This document shows positions 6,000 through 12,419 of a stretch of 13,147 bases of DNA, in pieces. Numbering within the stretch: position 1 is the first letter of the stretch; each line of letters starts with the position of its first letter. Source of the stretch: CAZJPS01 sp964548055 (lineage in GTDB: Bacteria > Patescibacteriota > Gracilibacteria > Peribacterales > Peribacteraceae); the NCBI GenBank assembly GCA_964548055.1, contig CAZJPS010000030.1, positions 1 through 13,147 of the forward strand. Reading direction: 5' to 3'. The translations under genes and the position numbers were made by a program. Under the pieces are notes generated by a model. The model was given only the letters and a program-made list of their open reading frames with translations, searched no databases and was not told where the DNA came from.

Positions 6000-6068
6000 T
6001 ACTCTAAAACAACTTGAATCGACTAATACGAGTATTTTTTGTATACAGACATTTTGTTATATATAAGG

Positions 6069-6084
6069 CAATCTAATCAGATTG
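6069..6084. repeat. Inverted repeat CAATCT-N4-AGATTG upstream of rsmH
   Basis: Perfect 6-bp arms around AATC; its right arm overlaps the candidate -35 of rsmH (6082-6087). Operator-like in position; no regulator is identified. Confidence 0.45.
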
Positions 6085-6109
6085 AATCCGCATTAAATAA
6101 GCTTAGGAT
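6082..6109 (+). promoter_or_regulatory. Possible rsmH promoter
   Basis: TTGAAT (6082-6087), 16-bp spacer, TAGGAT (6104-6109), six bases, then the GTG start. The same bases can be read as a Shine-Dalgarno sequence (AGGA 6105-6108), so the site is ambiguous between a -10 and a ribosome-binding site. Confidence 0.35.
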
Positions 6110-6115
6110 GGCTAG

Positions 6116-7024
6116 GTGCCTGTGCATGTACCAGTTTTACTTGGCCATACTCCTTCTGTATTGCAAATTTTAAAGCCATGCAGCGGGGAAACAGTGGTGG
6201 ATGTTACGCTTGGCCTGGGAGGCCACACGGTTGCTTTTGCAGAAGCTGTAGGACCGCATGGAAGGATTATCGCTCTCGATGCGGATGAGGAAAACATTAA
6301 AGTAGCTAAGGAGAAACTACATTCCTTTCTTAACAGAGTTTCTCTATATCATCGCAACTTTCGTGAGATAGCATCACTATCCCTATCAGCGGATATTGTA
6401 TTTGCAGATTTGGGTCTTAGTTCGCCTCATATTGACAATCCTGAACGTGGATTCAGCTTTCGTCATACCGCTCCGCTGGATTTGCGTTTTGATAGAACAC
6501 AAGGAATGACAGCCGCCGAGTGGCTTTCGCAGGAGTCGGAAGAGGGGATTTGTAGCGTGCTTCGAGCGTATGGAGAAATTGATAGAGCAAAACAGTTAAG
6601 TACCATCCTTTCCGACGTTTTTAAAAAGAAGGGATCAAGTGGAACAACTGACGATGTGTCGTGTTGCGTAGAAAAAATATTTACGTATAAAGCGCCACGA
6701 GTGTTGCCGCAGGTTTTTCAGGCATTTCGTATTTATATCAACGACGAACTGGGTTCACTCAGGCTTCTATTAGAGGAGGTTCCCAAGATTCTGAAGAAAG
6801 GAGGAAGGTGTGGCATTATCAGTTATCATTCACTGGAAGATCGTATGGTCAAACATGTATTCAAAGCTTTAGCAACACCGGTACTGGATTCTCTCACTGG
6901 AGCTGTTGCAACTCCTGCAAAATTTGAGATACTGACTCGTAAAGCAGTGCAGCCTTCAGAGGAAGAAATTGCTCATAACCCTCGTTCGCGAAGTGCTAAA
7001 TTCCGAGCATTGCTTAAAAGGTAG
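6116..7024 (+). CDS. rsmH: 16S rRNA (cytosine-1402-N4)-methyltransferase RsmH
   Basis: A 302-residue protein of typical RsmH (MraW) length. It N4-methylates C1402 in the decoding centre of 16S rRNA using S-adenosylmethionine. The expected motifs run in order: HVPVL at the N-terminus, the SAM-binding DVTLGLGGHT (29-38), IIALDADEENI (51-61), ADLGLSSPHID (97-107), RGFSFR (111-116), LDLRFDR (121-127), the inserted helical domain, QAFRIYINDEL (202-212), ISYHSLEDR (235-243) and NPRSRSAKFRAL (288-299). GTG 6116 is preceded by AGGA with a 7-base gap and matches the family N-terminus; the ATG at 6108 is out of frame. In most bacteria rsmH follows mraZ and starts the division/wall cluster. Here mraZ is absent and only a small FtsL-like gene follows, 19 bases later. 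Confidence 0.97.
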   Translation: MPVHVPVLLGHTPSVLQILKPCSGETVVDVTLGLGGHTVAFAEAVGPHGRIIALDADEENIKVAKEKLHSFLNRVSLYHRNFREIASLSLSADIVFADLGLSSPHIDNPERGFSFRHTAPLDLRFDRTQGMTAAEWLSQESEEGICSVLRAYGEIDRAKQLSTILSDVFKKKGSSGTTDDVSCCVEKIFTYKAPRVLPQVFQAFRIYINDELGSLRLLLEEVPKILKKGGRCGIISYHSLEDRMVKHVFKALATPVLDSLTGAVATPAKFEILTRKAVQPSEEEIAHNPRSRSAKFRALLKR

Positions 7025-7043
7025 TTTTCCTTTTCAATTCTTT

Positions 7044-7391
7044 GTGTCTTTGTCCACTGCGTCCAGCATTCCTCATAGGCTCTCACTTGGGAGGCTTGTA
7101 AGCCAGAGCACCATGCTTCTTATGGTGAGCGTGGGTTCACTTATTTTATTGCTGGCACTTCTCATTCTTTTTCATGAGAATGCGAATGCGACAAAAGGCT
7201 ACAGTTTGCGTAAACTAGAAAATGAAAGGTCAGTTTTATTGTTAGAACAGGAAATGTTAAATATGCAGATAGCTGAAGCCCAGGCATTGGAAAAGTTGCA
7301 GCAAGATGAACAGGTGATGAAAATGAAGCCGTACGTAAAGCCACAGTACGTAAAATTGGAAGAGCCAATTGCTTTTCAAATCAAGAAGTAA
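7044..7391 (+). CDS. FtsL-like single-pass cell-division protein
   Basis: Identified by form and position, since FtsL sequences diverge widely. From GTG 7044 it is 115 residues. It has a short basic cytoplasmic stretch (about 1-22), one membrane helix (about 24-43, MLLMVSVGSLILLLALLILF), then a helical, leucine-zipper-like stretch (about 52-90, YSLRKLENERSVLLLEQEML), then KPYVKPQYVKL near the end. FtsL links FtsB and the FtsQ/FtsI/FtsW divisome at the septum and is usually encoded right after rsmH, as here. The start is uncertain. GTG 7044, TTG 7050 and ATG 7113 are possible and none has a good Shine-Dalgarno sequence; 7113 would remove the cytoplasmic tail. No ftsI follows; the gene ends against pyk. 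Confidence 0.7.
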   Translation: MSLSTASSIPHRLSLGRLVSQSTMLLMVSVGSLILLLALLILFHENANATKGYSLRKLENERSVLLLEQEMLNMQIAEAQALEKLQQDEQVMKMKPYVKPQYVKLEEPIAFQIKK

Positions 7392-8819
7392 TTATCCGAT
7401 TTGACGGATTTGTACTGTGCTTACCGATGCTTCTTTAGCTCGAGCATTTGAAATGAGCACGCACGTTTCTCCTTTTTTTAGGAGCTTGTATTTTTTAGCT
7501 GTTTCAAATGCAGCGAGGAGAGTTTGTTCCGGATCTTTATCATCAAAAGGAATGCAAAGAGGGATGATGCCGTAGGAAAGCTGCAACGTGCGTTGTACGC
7601 TCTCATCTGGAGTAAATGCAATAATGGGCAAGGCTGGACGGAAACGGCAAATATCAAGAGCAGTGTTTCCTGTTTTTGTCATGATAACAAGCGCTTTAGC
7701 GTTGCTGGACACGGCGAACGTTACTGCAGCTTCTGCTTGAGCATCTCGATCTGTCGTAATTCTTGCACTCTCCATCTTTCGCTGTTGAGAGATATGCTTT
7801 TCGGTTTCTGTAAGCACACGAACCATAGCTTCCAAAGATTTTTCAGGGTGTTTTCCTCCAGCTGTTTCACCGGAGAGCATGGTTGAATCTGTTCGCGTTG
7901 TTGCGGCATGCGCGATATCGGTTACTTCAGCACGTGTTGGCATTGCATTTGTAATCATGCTTTCAAGCATTTGTGTTGCAACAATAACTGGCTTTCCGGC
8001 TTCCCTGCACAAGTACACTAATTCGTCTTGGATTACTGGAATTCGCTCAAAGGGGACCTCTGCACCTAAATCTCCACGTGCAACCATCACAGCATCTGAA
8101 GCTTGAATTATTTCGTGCATGTTTGTGACCGCTTGGCGATTTTCAATTTTTGCAATCAAGCAAGCTTTTCTACCTTTCTTCTCTAAATATGTTCTCACGT
8201 CTTCAACATCTTTGGCTTTAGAAACAAAGCTGAGTGCAAAAAAATCTACTCCTTCGCTGGATGCATTTTCAATATCTACCCAATCTTTTTCGGTTATGGA
8301 TGGAATGCTTAATTCAGCGCCTGGTAGGTTCACATGTCTGCGAGATCCTATTTCGCCGTCATCGGAAGCTTTTGCAACAACAGATCCATCTTTACGCACC
8401 TCAATGAGTTCAAAGATCATTGTTCCATTATCTAATATGATTTGTTCTGCTTTTTTTACATCCTTTCCAAATTCGTTGTAGTTTACGATGATCACCTTCA
8501 TTTTTTCCTCATGTAACGGTTTCGAAGAAAAAACGACTTTCTCGCCTGCCTTTATAAGGATCGGAGTTTCTACGTCTCCGGTTCTTATTTCTGCACCTTT
8601 TGTATCTGCCATAATTCCTACACTTGAAGGAACCGTATTTTTTTCACCCAACTTTCTATTTATTTCCTTTAGCATATGAATCTTGGCTTTGTGCTGCTCC
8701 CATGTACCGTGCGAAAAATTGAGACGTGCTACATTCATACCTCTTTGTATTAGACCCATAATTTTTTCTTCTGTATCGCAAGCCGGTCCGAGGGTGCATA
8801 CGATTTTTGTAGATTTCAT
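7392..8819 (-). CDS. pyk: Pyruvate kinase
   Basis: A 475-residue glycolytic enzyme converting phosphoenolpyruvate and ADP to pyruvate and ATP. Landmarks from the N-terminus: TKIVCTLGPACDTEEKI (4-20); NVARLNFSHGTWEQH (29-43); ADTKGAEIRTGD (71-82); B-domain about 83-165; the signature LIAKIENRQA (221-230) with catalytic K224; MVARGDLGAEVP (245-256); ATQMLESMITNAMPTRAEVTD (281-301); LSGETAGGKHP (315-325). The C-domain (about 350-475) has TKTGNTA at the usual effector-site position, so allosteric control is possible. The usual TKGPEIRTG is TKGAEIRTG here. The Glu associated with K+-dependent enzymes (E77) is kept. ATG 8819 fits the family start, without a Shine-Dalgarno sequence. Its stop codon directly abuts the stop of the converging FtsL-like gene. 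Confidence 0.98.
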   Translation of the reverse strand: MKSTKIVCTLGPACDTEEKIMGLIQRGMNVARLNFSHGTWEQHKAKIHMLKEINRKLGEKNTVPSSVGIMADTKGAEIRTGDVETPILIKAGEKVVFSSKPLHEEKMKVIIVNYNEFGKDVKKAEQIILDNGTMIFELIEVRKDGSVVAKASDDGEIGSRRHVNLPGAELSIPSITEKDWVDIENASSEGVDFFALSFVSKAKDVEDVRTYLEKKGRKACLIAKIENRQAVTNMHEIIQASDAVMVARGDLGAEVPFERIPVIQDELVYLCREAGKPVIVATQMLESMITNAMPTRAEVTDIAHAATTRTDSTMLSGETAGGKHPEKSLEAMVRVLTETEKHISQQRKMESARITTDRDAQAEAAVTFAVSSNAKALVIMTKTGNTALDICRFRPALPIIAFTPDESVQRTLQLSYGIIPLCIPFDDKDPEQTLLAAFETAKKYKLLKKGETCVLISNARAKEASVSTVQIRQIG

Positions 8820-8845
8820 AGAATAGTTTTGAAAAGATTTACCAT

Positions 8846-8873
8846 ATCATAGAGGACATTGTTCGCTATTCAA
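8846..8873 (-). promoter_or_regulatory. Promoter of pyk
   Basis: Minus-strand TTGAAT (8873-8868), 16-bp spacer, TATGAT (8851-8846). Predicted start about 20 bases before the ATG. It lies back to back with the promoter of the divergent glycosyltransferase gene. Confidence 0.55.
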
Positions 8874-8902
8874 TGCAAGTTTTTGTGTTACATACATATT
8901 TT

Positions 8903-8908
8903 TATAGT
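8903..8908 (+). promoter_or_regulatory. -10 element abutting the glycosyltransferase start
   Basis: TATAGT, seven bases before ATG 8916, predicting a leaderless transcript. No good -35 is seen at normal spacing. It is the main reason for choosing ATG 8916 over ATG 8955 or 8967. Confidence 0.45.
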
Positions 8909-8915
8909 ACGTTGG

Positions 8916-10763
8916 ATGAGTGCGCATACCTTTTATACACAGCCTTCTTTCTGTATGGTACTTGCTATGCTTCACTGGATCTCGCAGCTAACGATAAAAC
9001 GCTGGGCAATATTTATTGGCATCCTTACGTTTGGAGTGTACGTCATTCATTGTAAAAATGGATTTGTGAGCCTAGATGATAATTACCTCATTTATGAAAA
9101 TAACGCAGTAAAATCTATAACTCCTCAAACAATTACGCATATTTTTACTTCGTATGATCCGCAACTATACATACCTCTCACTTTTATTAGTTATCAGCTA
9201 AATGTTCTTTTGTTTGGCATGAGTGCGCCTGCTTTTCATATTGTGAATGTATTACTACATATTGGAAATGCTATTGTTTTTTTGTATGTTGCATTTGCAC
9301 TTACGGGCAAAAAATTTGTTGCAGTGACCGCAACTCTACTCTTTGCTTTGCATCCCATAAATACAGAAGCAGTTCTATGGGCATCTGCCCGCAAAGATGT
9401 ACTTGCTGGATTCTTCTTCTTACTCTCTTTTTATAGTTATGTGCGATATCGAGAGTACCCTTATAAAAATCGACTTCTTTTAAGTCTTTTGTTTTTTGTG
9501 CTGGCACTTCTTTCCAAAGTATCGGTCATTGTGTTGCCGTTCCTTTTACTTCTTCTTGATTGGTATGAAGGACGAAAATGGGAGAAAGAAGTATGGAAAG
9601 AAAAAATACCCTTTTTTGTACTCTGTGTTCTTTTTGGCATTATCGCGATAATCGGGAAAACTGGCGTACTTGGGTCATCGGGATTCCTGCAAAATATGTT
9701 ACTTGCCAGCAGGAGCAGCCTCTTTTATATCCGCAAAATTATATGGCCTGATTTTTTTTCGGTCATCTATCCACAAACTACTCCCGTTACACTTACATCA
9801 CTGGAATTCTTTGTTCCATTGCTTATCATGTTTGTGATAGGAGTCACACTTGTTGTGGGACTCTGGACACGAAAATGGAAGCATGTGGTTTTTGGACTCC
9901 TGTGGTACTTACTGCTTCTTGCACCCAGCAGTCCAAACTTTTCTAAAAACGGCTTTATCTTTTTTGCATCCGATCGATACGCATATGTAGCTTCGCTAGG
10001 AATTTTCTTTTTACTTGGTTTGCTCGCTCACTCTGTACTGGAAAAAATAAAAACGGAGGAAAGAAGGGGAGTTACTCAGTTTCTAATCATAATTGGAGTG
10101 TTGATTGTGCTTATTCCCCGTACAGTAGCTCAAGGTTCTGCGTGGAGTACAAGTGAAGCGATGTACCGTCATGTGCTCACTAAGTACCCAGAGGCCGCAA
10201 TGGCACATAATAATTTGGGAATGGAGCTAGAAGAACAAGGTAAGCGCGAAGAGGCGATAGTAGAGATTCAGAAGGCAATTGAACTTTCTCCTCAGCAAAG
10301 TATCCCTTATTTCAATCTTGCTGCTATTCATGGCAAGGAAGGAGAAATTGAGAAAGCGATTGATGTGTATAAGATGATCATTCCACATGTTCAAAAAGAA
10401 GAGCTAACGAGTGAGAATGAACTGCTCCGCTTTTTTTGGCTACATGATAAATTGGTAAGCCTGCAGCGACCAGAAGAAGCTTTAAGGGTGTTACAGAAAA
10501 TTGCTGAACTGGCTCCTTGGTCTGCCGAAGCACATTACCGTGTAGGTGTAGCTTTACAAGAAAATGAAAGAAGAGAAGAAGCTTTGAGGGAATTGGAAAG
10601 AGCAGAGCAATTACGTCCTCAAGATCTTCAAACGCTTTTTCATTTGGCTGAACTGTACTCAGGCGCTGAGAGAGCAGCGGATGCAAAACGAGTAGTAGAA
10701 AAAGCTGCCCGAATAGACCCGGAAAATGTGTATGTGAAAAAACTACTCGAGAATATTCACTGA
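8916..10763 (+). CDS. TMTC-like membrane glycosyltransferase (GT-C fold) with C-terminal TPRs
   Basis: A 615-residue protein. About residues 25-410 form a multi-pass membrane domain with roughly ten hydrophobic helices. About 420-610 are tetratricopeptide repeats, for example AAMAHNNLGMELEEQGKREE and AEAHYRVGVALQENERREEA. This is the architecture of TMTC proteins, which in animals add O-mannose to proteins. Motifs of that family are visible: an acidic DD in the first outer loop (54-55, VSLDDNYLIYENN), LFALHPINTEAVLWASARKDVL (about 142-163), and SDRYAYVASLG (352-362). The likely role is transfer of a sugar from a lipid carrier to an exported protein or polymer; donor and acceptor are unknown. 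Alternative ATGs at 8955 and 8967 would shorten only the cytoplasmic N-terminus. It ends in tandem TGA TGA. It is divergent from pyk and converges on tRNA-Arg. Confidence 0.85.
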   Translation: MSAHTFYTQPSFCMVLAMLHWISQLTIKRWAIFIGILTFGVYVIHCKNGFVSLDDNYLIYENNAVKSITPQTITHIFTSYDPQLYIPLTFISYQLNVLLFGMSAPAFHIVNVLLHIGNAIVFLYVAFALTGKKFVAVTATLLFALHPINTEAVLWASARKDVLAGFFFLLSFYSYVRYREYPYKNRLLLSLLFFVLALLSKVSVIVLPFLLLLLDWYEGRKWEKEVWKEKIPFFVLCVLFGIIAIIGKTGVLGSSGFLQNMLLASRSSLFYIRKIIWPDFFSVIYPQTTPVTLTSLEFFVPLLIMFVIGVTLVVGLWTRKWKHVVFGLLWYLLLLAPSSPNFSKNGFIFFASDRYAYVASLGIFFLLGLLAHSVLEKIKTEERRGVTQFLIIIGVLIVLIPRTVAQGSAWSTSEAMYRHVLTKYPEAAMAHNNLGMELEEQGKREEAIVEIQKAIELSPQQSIPYFNLAAIHGKEGEIEKAIDVYKMIIPHVQKEELTSENELLRFFWLHDKLVSLQRPEEALRVLQKIAELAPWSAEAHYRVGVALQENERREEALRELERAEQLRPQDLQTLFHLAELYSGAERAADAKRVVEKAARIDPENVYVKKLLENIH

Positions 10764-10786
10764 TGAAATGGAATTCTACAGGTAAG

Positions 10787-10862
10787 TGGTACCCCCGGCA
10801 GGAATCGAACCTGCGGCCAATAGGTTAGAAACCTACTGCTCTATCCGCTGAGCTACGGGGGC
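10787..10862 (-). tRNA. tRNA-Arg (anticodon UCU)
   Basis: A 76-base tRNA with all arms. The acceptor is GCCCCCG with CGGGGGT (first pair G-U), the discriminator is A, and CCA is encoded. The D arm is GCTC...GAGC, the anticodon arm GTAGG-TTTCTAA-CCTAT with TCT at 10827-10829 (plus-strand coordinates), and the T arm GCAGG-TTCGATT-CCTGC. It reads AGA/AGG. It converges on the glycosyltransferase gene 24 bases away with no terminator between. Confidence 0.97.
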
Positions 10863-10957
10863 ACATGTGGGGAAGGATCGTTACATCTGACCTAAGATAC
10901 TAACTCGTCCACCGTAGCCGTACTCCAGATGTAAGAATAAATGAGGGCGAAGGTGGA

Positions 10958-10969
10958 AGCTACGGGGGC
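10958..10969 (-). repeat. 12-base exact copy of the tRNA-Arg 5' end
   Basis: Minus-strand GCCCCCGTAGCT is identical to the first 12 bases of the tRNA-Arg (10862-10851) and lies 107 bases upstream of it. The rest does not resemble a tRNA. CCGTAGC on the plus strand at 10912-10918 is complementary to part of both copies. Confidence 0.75.
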
Positions 10970-11069
10970 GTACGTATTCACTGAAATGTATTGTACCCTT
11001 CTCACTCATAAAATACGAGTTTGACCCTCTCAGAGGCCTTTAAAGGGTATCGTGAATACCTAAACTTTC

Positions 11070-11078
11070 TGGTACAAT
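11070..11078 (+). promoter_or_regulatory. Extended -10 promoter of pyrH
   Basis: TGG-TACAAT, an extended -10 (TGn plus a 5/6 hexamer), ending seven bases before the pyrH ATG. No Shine-Dalgarno sequence lies between, so pyrH is predicted to have a leaderless mRNA. Confidence 0.6.
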
Positions 11079-11085
11079 ACCTTGG

Positions 11086-11790
11086 ATGGCTTATAAAAGG
11101 ATCATGCTGAAGTTGTCGGGTGAAGTATTCTCAGGTGAGAATGATTTTGGGATCGATAAGCCAACATTGTATGATATTGCACGTGAGGTTCGGGAAATCG
11201 CAACATTTGCGGAAGTAGTGGTAGTGGTTGGTGGGGGTAATATTTGGAGATTTAGAGATACAAAAGAGAGTGGAATTGAGAGATCAGCAAGCGATGCAAT
11301 GGGGATGCTTGCAACCATTATGAATAGCGTCGCCCTTCAATCTGCGCTGGAAACACTTGGAAGTGATACTCGTGTTCTTTCAGCAATCAATATCCCGCAG
11401 CTAGCAGAGCAATTTATTAAGCGTAGAGCCCTGAGGCATCTGGAGAAAAAGCGCATTGTTATTTGTGCTGGGGGAACAGGGAACCCCTATTTTACGACAG
11501 ATTCGGCCGCGGCTCTCCGTGCACTTGAGCTTAGTTGTGATGTACTGCTGAAAGGAACAAATGTGGATGGCGTGTACGACAAGGATCCTAAAAAATTCAC
11601 AAACGCCAAAAAATATGAAAAATTAACATTCCAGGAGGCCCTGGAAAATCATTTACAGGTGATGGACCAGGCCGCTTTTAGCCTTTGCCAAGAACAAGAC
11701 TTACCGATTGTTGTCTTTAACTTCTCAACAAAAGGAAACCTTTTAAGAGCTGCAAAAGGGGAAAAGATTGGAACGCTGGTGCGTGGCTAA
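11086..11790 (+). CDS. pyrH: UMP kinase
   Basis: A 234-residue bacterial UMP kinase (amino acid kinase family), which makes UDP from UMP and ATP in pyrimidine synthesis; the bacterial enzyme is usually a hexamer activated by GTP and inhibited by UTP. Motifs: the phosphate loop KLSGEVF (9-15), VVGGGNIWR (47-55), the UMP-binding ASDAMGMLATIMN (68-80), CAGGTGNPYFTTDSAAALRA (127-146) with the acidic TTD, LKGTNVDGVYDKDP (155-168) and MDQAAFSLC (193-201). Length and start fit the family. It ends in tandem TAA TAA. frr follows after 59 bases, an order found in most bacteria (usually rpsB-tsf-pyrH-frr); here rpsB and tsf are not upstream. Confidence 0.98.
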   Translation: MAYKRIMLKLSGEVFSGENDFGIDKPTLYDIAREVREIATFAEVVVVVGGGNIWRFRDTKESGIERSASDAMGMLATIMNSVALQSALETLGSDTRVLSAINIPQLAEQFIKRRALRHLEKKRIVICAGGTGNPYFTTDSAAALRALELSCDVLLKGTNVDGVYDKDPKKFTNAKKYEKLTFQEALENHLQVMDQAAFSLCQEQDLPIVVFNFSTKGNLLRAAKGEKIGTLVRG

Positions 11791-11817
11791 TAACAGGTGT
11801 TCTCACAGGAGCGGCGA

Positions 11818-11826
11818 TGATATAGT
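11818..11826 (+). promoter_or_regulatory. Possible extended -10 promoter for frr
   Basis: TGA-TATAGT 23 bases before the frr ATG, in the pyrH-frr gap. It could give frr its own short-leader transcript. The same bases form ATG ATA TAG preceded by AGGAG (11807-11811), so a translational role is also possible. Confidence 0.35.
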
Positions 11827-11849
11827 GGCCTTACTTTCCTTTTGCATAT

Positions 11850-12392
11850 ATGACTGATCCTCGCTTAACAATTTTTCAGATCGAAGCTGATAAGGTGATG
11901 CAGCACTTAAAACAAGAATTCTCAAAGCTGCAAACTGGACGAGCCAATGCTGCTCTCGTAGAGCATATTGAGGTGGAGGCCTATGGTCAGCGTCAAGCAC
12001 TTCGCAATGTTGCGGGAATTACGGTTGCAGACGCCCGGACTATTAACATTCAACCTTGGGATAGATCAGTAATGCATAACGTAGAAAAAGCTCTGCAGCT
12101 TGCAAACTTAGGTGCCTCTCCTGTGAATGACGGTGTTTTGATTCGTTTGAATTTACCCCCCATGACAGAGGAAAGAAGATCTCAACTGAAAAAGATTGTA
12201 AGTCAGTTATCAGAAGAGGCACGTATAGCACTGCGTAAGCACCGGCAGACTGTGCACGATGAAATAAAGCAAGAAAAGGATGAGGATATGAAGGAGACAT
12301 TAATGGAAAATTTGCAAAAGGCCGTAGATGCCGCGAATGAAGCAGTTGCTGAATTGGCGAAGAAGAAAGAAGAGGAAGTCATGAAAGTATAA
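11850..12392 (+). CDS. frr: Ribosome recycling factor
   Basis: A 180-residue protein, close to the usual ~185. With EF-G it splits post-termination ribosomes into subunits. Family stretches are clear: FSKLQTGRANAALVEHIEVE (residues 24-43), the small beta domain region YGQRQALRNVAGITVADART (45-64), INIQPWDRS (65-73), VEKALQLANLGASPVNDG (78-95), IRLNLPPMTEERRSQLKKIV (98-117), RIALRKHRQTVHDEIK (125-140) and a Lys/Glu-rich helical end. There is no Shine-Dalgarno sequence before ATG 11850; the upstream bases are pyrimidine-rich (TTACTTTCCTTTTGC). It follows pyrH. purQ starts 27 bases after its stop. Confidence 0.97.
   Translation: MTDPRLTIFQIEADKVMQHLKQEFSKLQTGRANAALVEHIEVEAYGQRQALRNVAGITVADARTINIQPWDRSVMHNVEKALQLANLGASPVNDGVLIRLNLPPMTEERRSQLKKIVSQLSEEARIALRKHRQTVHDEIKQEKDEDMKETLMENLQKAVDAANEAVAELAKKKEEEVMKV
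12387..12392 (+). promoter_or_regulatory. Possible -10 (TATAAT) for purQ inside the frr stop
   Basis: Perfect TATAAT formed by the last bases of frr (GTA TAA) plus one base either side of the codon boundary. It lies 27 bases before the purQ ATG. No -35 is seen, and the hexamer may simply reflect the Val-stop codons. Confidence 0.25.
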
Positions 12393-12419
12393 TTTTGTAA
12401 GTAGATTCTGTTTTGCACC

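Larger units (their letters stand above)
10863..11085. other. Repeat-rich intergenic region between tRNA-Arg and pyrH
   Basis: There is no coding ORF or known RNA that I recognise in these 223 bases. It holds several exact inverted repeats: TTACATCTG/CAGATGTAA (10881-10889, 10926-10934); GTATTCAC/GTGAATAC (10974-10981, 11052-11059); TACCCTT/AAGGGTA (10994-11000, 11043-11049), nested inside the previous pair; and GTATTGTACC/GGTACAATAC (10988-10997, 11071-11080), which overlaps and excludes the third. The last pair contains TACAAT on opposite strands and may mark two divergent -10 elements, one for pyrH and one for tRNA-Arg. A copy of the tRNA 5' end is also here. Confidence 0.6.

Noticed and set aside
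6025..6040. AATACGAGTATT followed by T6 as a terminator
   Set aside because: The palindrome has only 5-bp arms and a 2-base centre, too small for a stable hairpin; no gene ends just upstream.
10761..10862. UGA recoded as an amino acid (as in Gracilibacteria/SR1)
   Set aside because: The glycosyltransferase ends naturally at tandem TGA TGA after its last TPR, and no conserved gene here has an in-frame TGA; read-through would run into the tRNA.
10863..11085. A known riboswitch, T-box, SRP RNA or 6S RNA in the tRNA-Arg/pyrH gap
   Set aside because: I could not match conserved cores of these RNAs on either strand; only the inverted and direct repeats are supported.
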